The notes below the pieces were generated by a model that had not been told where the DNA came from, did no database searches, and saw nothing but the letters and a program-made list of their open reading frames with translations. DNA of 64,000 nucleotides, taken from positions 62,001 to 126,000 of the forward strand of contig JAVRFU010000132.1 in the NCBI GenBank assembly GCA_032717465.1, written 5' to 3'. The first letter of the stretch is position 1, and each line of letters starts with the position of its first letter. The stretch is from Coenobita brevimanus (Eukaryota; Arthropoda; Malacostraca; Decapoda; Coenobitidae). Below are positions 20,687 to 31,258 of the stretch, in pieces. Position numbers and translations under genes: made by a program.

Positions 20687-22462
20687 TTTTTTATTTTCGG
20701 TCTGAGTCTTGAAGAGGCAGTTGAATTACTAGAGAAACTAGACAATGAGAACCAGGGTCCAGATGAAGAAATTAGGGGCAGAGATGTAGAGGAAATCACA
20801 ATTTTCCCTCCAGTAGATGGGGCTGAAACAGATAATGATTCAGATGATGAAAATTCTGGAAACCTGAATCACCTTACTTCATCTCAGTTAGTGTCAGAAT
20901 GTGAGATAAAAGTAGCTGTCAGGGAGGCACGAGACAGTACAAATGAGAATAATGAGGATAAATGTAAATCAAGGAACAAGAAAACAAACAGACTCTGGAA
21001 AGCTAATGTAGAACTCCCTAAATTATCTGTACCTGAGCAAGATTTGCAAGTGAATGACACTCTGGGAGAGTTTATGACGCCTACTGAATGTTTTGAACTC
21101 GGCTTTGACAAGTCATTGGTGAAGCTATTAGTGGATATGTCAAATAGATATGCATCTCAGAAAAACCATGAGCTACAGGTGATTGAAAGTGAGATGAAGG
21201 TGTATATAGGAATCCTTTTGTTGACAGGATATCTAACTCCAAAAAACATACGCATGTTTTGGGAGACAAAATCTGACACCCACAATCAACTGGTTTCAAA
21301 TAGCATGAGAAGGGGGCGATTTTTTGAGATTCACAAATACCTACACACATGTGACAATGAGCAACTCCCTGATAATGACAAATTTGGAAAAGTGAGACAT
21401 TACTTTGATCATTTGAATGAATGTTTTGTGAAAAATTCAAGGTATGTAATAACTAGTAACATATCTATTGATGAGACAATGGTGCCATATTATGGGCATC
21501 ATGGCAGTAAACAGCATATACATGCAAAACCAATTAGATTTGGATATAAATTATGGTCAGCTGCAACTCCAGGAGGATATCTGGTATACTTCATACCATA
21601 CCAGGGATCAAAAACAGCCCCACTGCCAGATCAACTGAGGCTAGGACTTGGTGCTTCTGTTGTTTTGTCTCTCACATCTCACTTACCTAAGACAATCAAG
21701 TCATACAGTCTTTATTTTGACAACTTTTTCACTAGTCTGCCACTTCTAGATGAACTAACTGAACTGGGACACAAAGGAACAGGAACAATCCGAGAGAACA
21801 GAACTGAGAAGTGTCCTTTGGAAAGTCCACAAGTGATGAAGAAAAAGGCAAGAGGATCAATGACCATGAGAACAACAAAAAAATATGTGTTGTCAGGTGG
21901 AATGATATTAATATTGTGACTTTGGCATCTAACTGTCATGGATGTCAGCCTGTTACAAAAGCAGACAGAATAGCAACTGTGAATAACAAGAGACAGAAAA
22001 TCAAAGTTGACTGCCCACATGTAGTGACCATGTACAATAAGCATATGGGAGGAGTGGATCGATTTGACCAAAATGTAGACTCACAAAGGGTGGCATTTAG
22101 AGGAAAAAAATGATGGTATCCTCTATTTGCATTTGGAATTGATGCAGCTTGTCAGAATGGGTGACAGATTCATAAAGTGTGTGCTACTAGTAAAATGACA
22201 TATTGTGACTTTAGGTGATCAGTGGTGCAGGGTTACCTTGGAACTTACTAGTCACCACCCACAAAATCACCATACTGTAGTGGTAGAGGGGAAAAAAGAG
22301 TGCATCAGAAAGTACGCACTGATGATGATATGACTGGTCATGTACAAGACTCCTGCAACCAAGCTCGATGTGCAGAGTGTCACAGGCATACCAGAATCAT
22401 GTGCAAAAAGTGCAAAGTACCTCTTCACATTCACTGCTTTTATGTTTTCCATTCCAAATAGA
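20687..22462 (+). pseudogene. piggyBac transposase (PGBD-like), decayed
   Basis: The frame opens at 20687 with an acidic N-terminus (LSLEEAVELLEKLDNE, DNDSDDEN) and carries the DDD catalytic series: SIDETMVPYYG, YFDNFFTSLPLL and, after a frameshift in the A-run near 21880, MGGVDRFDQN. The block VVRWNDINIVTLASN and the C-terminal Cys/His zinc motif (CNQARCAECHRH, MCKKCKVPLHIHC, 22350-22450) complete a piggyBac transposase. Lesions: the frameshift near 21880, TGA at 22111-22113 and another TGA near 22161, both where Trp is expected, and a further stop near 22216. An upstream ATG at 20360 followed by GTAAGT could be a small first exon, but phases do not join cleanly. Confidence 0.85.
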
Positions 22463-22786
22463 CTAACCTAGTTTACTGTTGGGTTTTTTTATCTCTACAT
22501 TGATTACTTATATGTGTTTAGTCAAGTTTCATTTGCTTTGATTCAGAACCTACAGTATTTTTTTTATGGACAAATGGTATCACGATAATGATTTTTTTTC
22601 CTGTATACATAATACTTGTATCTATTGAATAATTCATTATGAATGCAGATATGAAATGTGAGTACTTTGGTATTTCAACCAGAAGGAAATCTTTTTCTCT
22701 TTTGGCATAGTTTAGACACTTATAGTCATTACTGTTCTGTAATTACTAATATTTTCAGTAGAAATGTATAGCATCATGAACAAATA

Positions 22787-22829
22787 TTGAAAACCCCCCT
22801 ACCCCCCCTGGGGGTAGGGGGGTTTTCAA
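22787..22829. repeat. Perfect 20 bp G/C-tract hairpin at the LINE-A 5' end
   Basis: The left arm 22787-22806 (TTGAAAACCCCCCTACCCCC) is the exact inverse complement of 22810-22829, with loop CCT. It sits where the LINE-A copy 3 insertion begins, about 100 bases before the LINE start codon. Confidence 0.85.
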
Positions 22830-25800
22830 GAATACTCCCCCAGTATCCCTGCTTGTCGTAAAAGGCGACTAAAAGGGTTGGCGGAGGTTTAGTGCCCCTC
22901 CCCGGAAAACAACTAACTAAAAAAACAAACAAGAAGCCTCGGACAAGGACTGACCAAACGATGACGACCCAGGACCGGACAAAGGACTTGGTAATGAGTA
23001 CATGGAATGTAAGAGGAGCGAATGATGAGGTGAAAGAGAGAGAGATTGTCCAGGTGCTTGAGGGTGCGAAAGTGGATGTATGTGGAATAACTGAAACAAA
23101 ATGTAAAGGAGAAAGTGTGAGAGAATGGGAGTATGGATGGGGTATATGTGCAGGAGTAGATGAGAAGGAGAGGGCAAAGGAAGGAGTGTGTATAGTTGTG
23201 AGTAAAAGATGGAAGAAGAGCATAAGACAGTATGGATCAGTTGGGTCAAGGATTGTGTGGGTAAAGTTGAAAGTTGGAATACAAATGTGGGCGATTGTGT
23301 GTGTGTATGCGCCAACGCAAGATCGTGCTAGAAGAGTGAGAGAAGAGTTCTGGACAAATGTGGAAATGTGCATGGAAAAGTTTGGAAGGAATGAGAGAGT
23401 GTTTTTGATTGGTGATATGAATGGTAAAGTTGGGATTGTGAAGGTGGATGGAATAGTTGGTGAGTGGGGTGTGCCTGCTGAGATAGATGAGAATGGGAGT
23501 GCGTTAGTGGACATTTGTGCTGGGAGGGGGTTGGTGATAGCCAATACCCTCTTCAGGCATAAAATGATCCACAGGTATACATGGCGAGTGTGAGAAGGGT
23601 GGGTGGTGAACTGAATGAAAGGAAGGCAATGATTGATTATGTGTGTGTGGATGAAAGGATGCGAAGATGTGTAAAGGATGCAAGAGTGTATAGAGGTTGG
23701 GGGAGTGGACTTTCTGACCACTACTTGGTGGTGGCCAGAATTAGGATGCAAGTGAGATGGAGGAATAGAAGAAGGGAAAGACGAGAGGAAGGAGTAGTTG
23801 CAAGGAGAGTGGAAAGGTTACAAGAGGATGAGAAAAAGGCAGAGTATAAGAGAGAAGTGGAGGAACGATTGGGCAAATATGAATTGGAGCAGATGGGAGA
23901 CGTGGAAGGTGTGTGTAAGATATTTACAGAAGAAATATGTGCAGCATGTGATGTGGTGTGTGGAAGGAAGAGAAGGCGGAGGGGGGTACAAGGAGCAGCG
24001 TGGTGGACTGAAGAGGTGAAACAGGCTGTGGCACAAAAGAAGAAAGCATACAATGAATGGGTGAGAAATAGGGGCGTGGAAGAAGTTGAGAGGCGGAAGA
24101 GAGAGTTATATGTGGAAAGGAAGAGAGAAGTGAAAAGATTAGTAAGAGAGAGTAAGAAGAGAGTGGATGAGGAATTTGGAAGGAATTTGAGTGTAAAGTG
24201 GAGGGACTGTAAGAAAATGTTCTGGAGAGAAGTGAAAAGAGTAAGACAGGGTGGGAGTGAAGTTAGCAGGGGAGTGAAAGATAAAAATGGTAGATTACTA
24301 GTGGAGAAGGGAGAAAAAGTGAGCAGATGGAGAGAACACTTTAAGGAATTGTTGAACGTAGAGGATGGAAGTAATGCAAGTATAAGTGGCTGGGGAATGG
24401 CTGGGAGAAGGAGGGAGGTGAGAAGACAGGAAGAAATCAGTAGGATAGAAGTTGTGGAAGCAATGAAGAAAGTTAAATCGGGGAAAGCCCCAGGAATTGA
24501 TGGAGTGTGTGGTGAAATGCTGAAGCATGGGGGACAGATAGTAGTAGAATGGATGTGGAAGATGTGCAGATTGGCCTGGGAGGAAGGTAGAGTCCCGGAG
24601 GATTGGAAGTCAGGTATAATTATTCCCTTGTACAAAGGAAAAGGGGAAAAAGAAGTGTGTGGTAATCATAGGGGCATTTGTCTTCTTAGTATAATAGGAA
24701 AAGTGTATGGTAGGATACTTATAGACAGAGTTAGAGAAAGAACAGAGAAATTAGTTGGAGAAGAACAGGGAGGCTTTAGGAAGGGAAGAGGTTGTGTAGA
24801 TCAGATATTCATTCTTAGATCTTTAGTGGAAAAGTTTCTAGAGAAGGGAAAGAAATTGTATGCGGCTTTCATGGATTTGGAGAAAGCATATGACAGGGTG
24901 GATAGACAAGGATTGTGGAAAGTGTTAAGAATATATGGAGTAGATGGGAAGTTGTTGAATGCTGTGAAGAGTATGTACGATGGTGCGAAGGCTGCAGTGC
25001 GTGTGGATGGTGAACTAAGTGAATTTTTCTCTTTGAAAGTTGGTTTGAAACAAGGATGTGTCATGTCTCCATGGTTGTTCAATCTGTACATGGATGGGGT
25101 AATAAAAGAGGTACAAGGTAGGGTAGTGGATGTTGGAGTGGCCCTGGTGAGAGAGGATAGTGTTTGGAAACTCCCTGTACTGTTGTTTGCAGATGATACT
25201 GTGTTGTTGAGTGAAGACGAAGGGGAGCTGCAAGGCTTGGTGGATGAGTTTGAGAGAGTGTGTAAGAAACGGAACCTAAAGGTGAATGTAGGGAAGAGTA
25301 AAGTGATGGTCTTTGAGAGAGGTGAAGTTAGTGAATGTACAGCAAGGTTAGATGGTGAGGAATTGGAAAATGTGAGTACGTTTAAGTATTTGGGTAGTGT
25401 GATGAGTAAGGATGGAGGTTTGGAGTGTGAAGTGCTTGAAAGGGTACAGCAGGGAAGAAAGGTTGCTGGTTCCTTGAAAGCAGTGATAAGAAACAGGGAA
25501 GTGAGCATGGAAGTGAAAAAGTTACTACATGACAGTATTGTGATACCAACTCTAACGTACGGAAGTGAAGCTTGGACATTGTTGGAAGGACACAAGTCAA
25601 GAGTGAGAGCAGTGGAAATGAGTTATTTAAGAGGAGCCTGTGGAGTCACGTGGAGAGACAGGCTGACGAATGAGGATATAAAGGAGCGTTGTGGTGTGGA
25701 TGTGGATGTGATAGGAAGCGTTATGAGGAACACACTGAGGTGGTTTGGCCATGTGGAGAGGATGGAGGGCGAAAGACTGACGAAGAGAGTGTATGTGAGT

Positions 25801-25993
25801 GAGGTGGAGGGGGGAAGAGGGAGGGGGAGGCCGAGGATGAGATGGAGGGATGGGGTGGAGAGGTATATGAGAGAGGGGGGTGTGAGTTGGGAGCAGGGCA
25901 GTGAAATGGCGGGGGACAGGGCGACTTGGAGGCGATTTGTTTGTGGCCACCCCAAACGGGATTGAGGCATCTGGCAATAGATAGATAGATAGA
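22791..25993 (+). mobile_element. LINE-A copy 3, full-length reference copy
   Basis: Complete order: hairpin leader, conserved 5' UTR motif (TGCTTGTCGTAAAAGGCGAC at about 22849), one long coding region, a short 3' end (CAAACGGGATTGAGGCATCTGG) and a TAGA tail at about 25978-25993. It lies inside piggyBac, so it is younger than that element. No clear target duplication was found. It shows what all the truncated LINE-A tails in the window derive from. Confidence 0.85.
22892..25965 (+). pseudogene. LINE-A endonuclease/reverse transcriptase, one frameshift
   Basis: About 1,025 codons. The endonuclease shows STWNVRG, CGITETKCKG, VYAPTQD, FLIGDMNGKVG, then after the break ERKAMIDYVCVDERM and GLSDHYLVVARIRM (APE-type series). 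The linker has AWWTEEVKQAVAQKKKAYNE and MFWREVKRVRQ. The RT has KAPGIDGVCGEML, IIPLYKGKG, NHRGICLLSIIGKVYGRIL, QGGFRKGRGCVDQIF, AAFMDLEKAYDRVD, LKQGCVMSPWLFNLYMDGVI and LLFADDTVLLSEDE; the C-terminal domain has GACGVTWRDRLTNED, RWFGHVERMEGERL and GRGRPRMRW, ending FVCGHP...TGA 25963-25965. The first ORF ends at a TGA at 23591-23593, and a one-base loss relative to copy 2 in TWRV-IRRVGG is the only break I can see. RTE-like clade is inferred. Confidence 0.85.
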
Positions 25994-26405
25994 AATCTTC
26001 AGTAAGCACTTATAATGCATTTTATGCCATTTATCATGCCTACTAATAACAAAAGTTATGTAAACTATGCAAACAAATATCATTTCATATGTAATGGATG
26101 GGATAAAGCATTCCCCACATCAAGTTGGTCCGGCAAAAGCCCAGTGTCCCCCGTAGGTGACACCCATTTTCTAGCTACACTATGGCTCTTACAAAAAAAG
26201 TCATACCAGCAAAAGTGTCTTGCAATTGCTTTCTAAGTAACATATCAAATTTTCGAAAAGATTGCTTCAAAAATAAATGAATGGGCTTTGAAGGGTTAAG
26301 TTTGGATTATGATAATGATGATGAAAAATGGGAATTAGGTATTGGAAAATGTTGATGATGATGATTTATGCACTTCCAGCCTCCAATGATTTTGTTATTT
26401 TGCAG

Positions 26406-26527
26406 TGGACTACAGCCAGCTAGCATCAGAAGTCATCAGCTTCACCTGCAACATACCAGAGTCGTTGTGGCAATGCCGAGCACTCATCAACCTCCTGCCA
26501 TACCAGAGGGTCATACTGGAAATACTG
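26406..26527 (+). CDS. Candidate host exon, unrecognised
   Basis: An open stretch preceded by a good 3' splice site (TTTTGTTATTTTGCAG) and followed by CTG|GTGGGT. It encodes DYSQLASEVISF, NIPESLWQCRALINLLP and YQRVILEIL, a balanced soluble-protein composition unlike the flanking TEs. Phase at the 3' end is 0. I do not recognise the family. It lies just outside the piggyBac right end and upstream of a LINE-B fragment. It could be chance; only splice sites and composition support it. Confidence 0.4.
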
Positions 26528-26604
26528 GTGGGTGTGGGAGAGTGGGCATTTTTATTTTTCATCCATCAAGTTGTGAGATGTGGTAGGTTCCTTTTTATCA
26601 GAAC

Positions 26605-26900
26605 ATGGAGTAGTGAGACCTGGGCAATAAAGGAACAGGATATTCACAAGCTCAAACGTACAGAAATGACAATGGTTAGGTGGATGTGCATTGGGTCCCT
26701 GAGTGCAAGGCCTGGGGGGCTAGGTTTATGATGGATGAGTTGAGAGGTAGGATGGGACGGGGGTGTATTGGTGTTGTGATGAGAAGTAGATTGAGATGGT
26801 TTGGGCATGTGGAGTGGGTGGGGGTATGATAATTGGATGAAGAAAGTGAAAAGTGTTAATGGTGGGGGCAGGGTAGTAAGTGGTAGACTGAGAAAGACCA
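26605..26900 (+). pseudogene. LINE-B C-terminal fragment
   Basis: SSETWAIKEQDIHKLKRTE, MTMVRWMCIGSLSARPGG and, in other frames, ELRGRMG, RWFGHVE and RLRKT identify the LINE-B C-terminus. It is truncated on both sides with several frameshifts. Confidence 0.75.
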
Positions 26901-26931
26901 TATTCAATTATTTTAAAGGGCAATAATTTTA

Positions 26932-27088
26932 ATTGCACTTGGGGTGCCCAGTAACAGTTAAGATAAATCCCATAGGTTCTGTGCTTTTGTTATCGTGCAG
27001 TTTCATCACGCATCATGCTTGGTGCCAGTTATGCATGATATCCAAGGGGTCACAGTGCCATATATAAAATATATGTTGCCAGTTCATG
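26932..27088 (+). repeat. Dispersed repeat, copy 1 (partner at 30776-30930)
   Basis: Shares ATTGCACTT, TAAATCCCATAGGT, GTGCTTTTGTTAT, CCAGTTATGCATGATA, CCAAGG and TGTTGCCAG in the same order with 30776-30930. It is noncoding and of unknown class. Confidence 0.65.
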
Positions 27089-27212
27089 AAATTCTGTTCA
27101 GGAAGGAACCAGAGGGCAAAAGCCTGCAAAATTGTTCCCTCCAAGAAAAAACAAAAACAAGATATCAAAGCCAAATTTTAGATCTGGTCATTTCAAGATG
27201 CACACTACACTT

Positions 27213-27828
27213 GAAAGACTGTATGTCATAGGCAGTAGGAAATACAGACAAAGGAAGACAGTTCTGGAGCTGACCTGTTGCATATGCAGTATGAAGGACT
27301 GGAAGTAACAGTTAATTCTGCAGTAAAGAGTTGGGCAGAAGAGAGATGAGAATTTGCTAGTAGATGAGTCTTTTTCCCCTGCTGTAGTGGTGGAGGGATG
27401 CAGGCAGACTGTTCAGAGGAGCAGTGACCATTGAAGTAGCGATAGAAAGAGATAAAGATGCAATAGTGCAACGTAGAGACAGAGGTTGAAGGGAGCCAGT
27501 AAAAGGAGGAGAGATAATGAAGTGGAGTCAAAGACTTTTCATCTCATTCACTCCCTTCAGCCTCTGTCTCTGTCACATTGTCATATCTTTATCTCTTTTC
27601 TGTTGCTGCTTCAGTGGTCACTGCTCCCCTGAACTGTCTGCCTGTATCCCTCTAGCACTACAGCAGGTACACAGCACCTGTCCAGTAACAAACTCTCATC
27701 TCCTTTCTCTCCAACTCTTTTATGCAGGAATTAACTATTACTCCCATCCTTCATATACCCAACAGGTCAACTCTGGAACTTTCTTCCTCTGTGTGTGTTT
27801 CCTACAGCCTATGACCTTCAGTCTTTTA
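27213..27828. repeat. Long inverted repeat, arms ~280 bp, loop ~55 bp
   Basis: 27213-27495 is the imperfect inverse complement of 27551-27828: for example CAGAACTGTCTTCC on the inverted left arm versus GGAACTTTCTTCC on the right, and CAACAGGTCA and CCTTCATA in both. A single arm-like copy lies at 48588-48710, so the structure is two head-to-head copies of a dispersed repeat. Confidence 0.75.
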
Positions 27829-27978
27829 AATGCAGTGTCCAAGCATCTCAATGAACAGATCTTTATTTATTTACTGTATTATAAGATTTTTTTTGTGTTT
27901 TTTTCTGTGCACAATTTCTGGTTGGTTCCTGAAAGGGTCCCTTTTTCCACCAAAAAATGAACCTGTTTTATATTTTCT

Positions 27979-28530
27979 TGAGAAGCTGAGGATCAAAGAA
28001 ATGGCAGATGATTACAGGTCCAAAGTAGAGGAGGAGTTACTATCAGTGAATTGGAATGAAATGGATCTGGACAGCCTGTGGAATGCACATAGGGATTGCC
28101 TAGTTAGGAAAGCTATAGCGGTATGTAGCGTGGCAAGAGTAAGAACAAAGATGAAAGGTATGGCATGGTGGGATGAGGTTAAGAGAGCAGTGGAGGAAAA
28201 GAGGAAGAAGTGGCTAGAGTGGTTACAGGACAGGGGTTCAGGTGAAGTAAGAACTCAATATATTGAGAGCAAGGGGCACGTAAAGAGACTAGTGAAGAGG
28301 AAGGAGGAGGAGGTAAATGATGATAAAGGAAGAATCTATCTATCTATCTATTGCCAGACGCCTCAATCCCGTTTGGGGTGGCCACAAACAAATCGCCTCC
28401 AAGTCGCCCTGTCCCCCGCCATTTCACTCCCCTGCTCCCAACTCACACCCCCCTCTCTCATATACCTCTCCACCCCATCTCTCCATCTAATAATGAATGC
28501 AAACTACTCAGAAAAAAAACCCATCGTAAA
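27979..28530 (+). pseudogene. LINE-E fragment (linker region) with LINE-A tail inserted
   Basis: KLRIKEMADDYRSKVEEELL, AHRDCLVRKAIAVCSVARV, GMAWWDEVKRAVEEKRKKW and SKGHVKRLVKRKEEEVNDD match LINE-E at 46100-47735. At 28333 the frame is cut by a minus-strand LINE-A 3' end and resumes after 28488 with ATGAATGCAAACTACTCAG, the counterpart of NANYSEN in LINE-E. Both outer ends are truncated. Confidence 0.8.
28333..28488 (-). mobile_element. LINE-A 3' end (156 bp) inserted in LINE-E
   Basis: TCTATCTATCTATTGCCAGACGCC followed by the antisense LINE-A C-terminus, bounded on both sides by LINE-E sequence. From 28531 to 29204 I see no gene, only AT-rich sequence with CAGTA/TACTG-type short repeats. Confidence 0.8.
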
Positions 28531-29204
28531 AGGAGTAGTGACTGTAATAAATAATATCCAAAGCCTACACTATTGAACATAAACTATGATGGATCCCCCT
28601 GAAATATAGATATTAAAGTATTGATTATTAATAATAAGTATATTTATAGAATGACTGGGAATCGTCCAGGGTGCGAATTGTCCTGACAAGGAATTGTCTG
28701 ATAGCGAATTGTCTCAGAACCCGCTGATCATGAGTAATCATATAAATCAGGTTTACTGGTTACAAGGCTTTATTTAATGCTTTAACTTTATTTAAGTGCT
28801 TTAACTTACAAGTACATACCAGAACAGTAAATATTTAACTTGCAAATACAGTACTGTGGAAAAAGCAGTATAGCAAATCTTTAACGAACAAATAAATAAG
28901 GCATATTCTGACACCTATCAGGTAAACTGGTTATAAGACTACTTCTTGCTTTAACGTTATTTAATAGTACTTTAACTTGCACATAAAATTACCAGAACAG
29001 TAATGTACTGTACTGAGGAAAAGCAGTACAGCAAATTACGTGATCACGTGATCAAAACAAACCATGTGCACTGCACTGATGTTCAAGGGTTTGGCCTTTC
29101 AAAGGCCTGTCTTGCATAAATTTATAGTTTTTGTATTGGTTCATTAATCTTACGTTGTCTTATACGTATCCCAGAACTTACCGCATATAATAGCGAGCGT
29201 GTTC

Positions 29205-29943
29205 AGGGCGAACCTATTGCATACTGCTGGTGCAGTACTACTTGCAAATACAGTAATACTGTACCTCAATATACAATACCCTGGCTTAACGATGGTAGAA
29301 ATTGCACCATATCCTGCCTAATGATGGCCAAACCCCGGTTTAATGATGGATTTTGAGTTTTTTTTACTGATTTTGATGATAATTTAGACAAAAATTGTGT
29401 TTAGATTGATTTATTAACTGTTTTTAGACTTAGATTAATGTGTTTTAGCCATAGGTGGGTTGAACATTGTCATTTTAGGGTACAGTTTACCAAGCTTAAT
29501 TTTTTCCAGACTTATATTTGACAATTTTTTTACTTTATTGGTTGGTTTTAGTGAGCTATTTACAGGTGTTAGGCTTCAGTTAGCGTCCTTGACAGCTGTT
29601 AAGCCATTTAGATTGGGTTTAAACTTGTCTTTTGGCTCATTTGGGTGGGTTTTGGGCTTGGTTTGGATGGAAACCCAAGGTACGTGTTAAAAGTAACCCA
29701 ATATATTATGATACCCCGCCTAATGATGGGGTTTTACCTAACCATTTACTTCATTAAACCGGGGTATGCCTGTACCGGACAAGAACTTGCTAGCCTAGTG
29801 CAGAGTTTAGCTGATGTCTGTGAGCATTGCACCTTGAGAGTAAATGTAGAAAAGAGAAAAGTGATGGTTATTGAGAGAGAAGGTTACTCCCAGTGCGATG
29901 TTGCGGTGAATCGAGAGAGACTGGAATTGGTGAAAGAGTTCAG
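29205..29943 (+). pseudogene. LINE-E RT fragment split by a MITE
   Basis: The left part (29205-29250: TTGCATACTGCTGGTGCAGTACT, the FADD-region DNA of LINE-E) and the right part (29775-29943: GQELASLVQSLADVCEHC, RVNVEKRKVMVIEREG, RERLELVKEF) are contiguous in the LINE-E copy at 46100-47735. The interval is a TA-flanked MITE. Confidence 0.75.
29251..29772. mobile_element. pogo/Tigger-like MITE
   Basis: A 522 bp insert flanked by TA (29249-29250 and 29773-29774). The right end inverted reads CAGGCATACCCCGGTTTAATG, like the CAGGCATACC ends of pogo/Tigger elements; the left end has CAATACCCTGGCTTAACGATGG plus about 20 extra bases. Internal CCTAATGATGG motifs repeat. No transposase is encoded. Confidence 0.6.
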
Positions 29944-30590
29944 CCTTGCAACTCCCCTTCATCTTCACTTAACAACACAATATCACCTGCAAACAACAGT
30001 ACAGGGAGTTTCCACACACTGCCCTCTGTCATTAGGACTGCTCCAAGATCTGCTGTCCTACCTTGTATCTCTTTTATAACCCCATCCATATACAGATTGA
30101 ACAACCATGGAGACATGACACGTCCCTGTTTCAATCCAACCTTCAAAGAGAACAATTCACTCAGTTCCCTATCCACATACACTGCAGCCTTAGCACCCTT
30201 ATACATACTCTTCATGGCTTTCAACAACTTCCCATTTACTCCATGTATTCCTAATACTTTCCACATTCCTTGTCTATCCACCCTGTCACATGCTTTCTCC
30301 AAATCCGTGAAGCCACATACAACTTCTGTCTGTTCTGTACAAACTTCTCCACTAAAGACCTGAGAATGAATATCTGATCTGCACAACTTCATCCCTTCCT
30401 AAAACCTCCCTGTTTTTCAACTAATTCTTCTGTTATTTCCCTAACTCTGTCAGTAGATCTCCTACCATACACTTTTTCCCCTTTTCCTTTGTACAAGGGA
30501 ATTATTATACCTGACTTCCAATCCTCCGGGACTCTGCCTTCCTCCCAGGCCAGTCTGCACATCTTCCAAATCCATTCTACTGCCAGTAAT
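29944..30590 (-). pseudogene. LINE-A internal RT fragment
   Basis: Minus frame: DLEKACDRVDRQGMWKVLG, LKQGRVMSPWLFNLYMDGVI, LLFAGDIVLLSEDEGELQG. The catalytic FADD is mutated to FAGD and the QGC box to QGR. The fragment lacks both the endonuclease and the 3' tail. Confidence 0.8.
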
Positions 30591-30775
30591 GAAAATACTC
30601 CACCCCTTAGTATGAGAACCCCTTATCTCAAGCCCATCTCATGTCTTTCTATGGTGTGTGTTCCTTATTGTGTTTTCACTTTCTATTAATCTAACCATGC
30701 CTGTGTGTGTTTCTGATGCACAGCATATCATAATGTATGTATTTAGTTGGTCTGTGTTATTGTCAAAGGGAAAAT

Positions 30776-30930
30776 TTGGGATTGCACTTAGGATGTCCGG
30801 TACTGTAGGGTAAATCCCATAGGTAGTGTGCTTTTGTTATTGTGCAAGTTCTTTATCATACACCAAGCCTTGTACCAGTTATGCATGATAACCAAGGGAT
30901 CACAGTACCGTATATAAACGTGTGTTGCCA
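30776..30930 (+). repeat. Dispersed repeat, copy 2
   Basis: Partner of 26932-27088 (TAAATCCCATAGGTAGTGTGC, CCAGTTATGCATGATAACC). The stretch 30591-30775 has nothing recognisable. Confidence 0.65.
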
Positions 30931-30949
30931 GGTGAGCCTGACTGCGACA

Positions 30950-31258
30950 TTTTCTCTCATTTTCCTGTGTCTGTCCTCATCTCTTCCTATTTCTGCCATC
31001 TTTTCTGTCACTTTTTGTTAATCTTGTTTTCTTTTTCAAGTGGCTTTACATTGATTGACAAGCCAAAAAGTTTCCTAGATCCCAGGAAACCATTTACAAC
31101 ATTGGGTGGTAACTATATAACCAACCCATACATGTTCCCTATGTGTCAGCAAGTGGGTTGGTGGTGGGTTAGTTTCCCTCCATATAAAATAACTAACTTG
31201 CAGCCAAACGACCACCTATTACGGGATTATGGTGTCTGGCAATAGATATATAGGTAAA
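30950..31258 (+). repeat. K repeat, near-complete copy
   Basis: ATTGACAAGCCAAAAAG, CCAGGAAACCATTTACAACATTGGGTGGTAAC, then a LINE-A 5'-UTR-like module (GGGTTAGTTTCCCTCC), then CGACCACCTATTACGGGATTATGG and TCTGGCAATAGATATATAG, the LINE-A 3' end. See also 48262-48567. Confidence 0.7.

Larger units (their letters stand above)
20130..26299 (+). mobile_element. piggyBac-type DNA transposon, interrupted by a full-length LINE-A
   Basis: It is bounded by TTAA at 20130-20133 and 26296-26299. The left end CCCTCCAGAGGC (20134-20145) is the inverted match of the right end GGCTTTGAAGGG (26284-26295), i.e. CCCTTCAAAGCC. A subterminal motif, GTGTCCCCTGTAGGTTACAC at about 20148, recurs as GTGTCCCCCGTAGGTGACAC at about 26143. 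TTAA targets and CCC-starting ends are diagnostic of piggyBac. The interior carries a piggyBac transposase pseudogene (20687-22462) and a 3.2 kb LINE-A (22791-25993). Without the LINE the element is about 2.97 kb. Confidence 0.85.
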
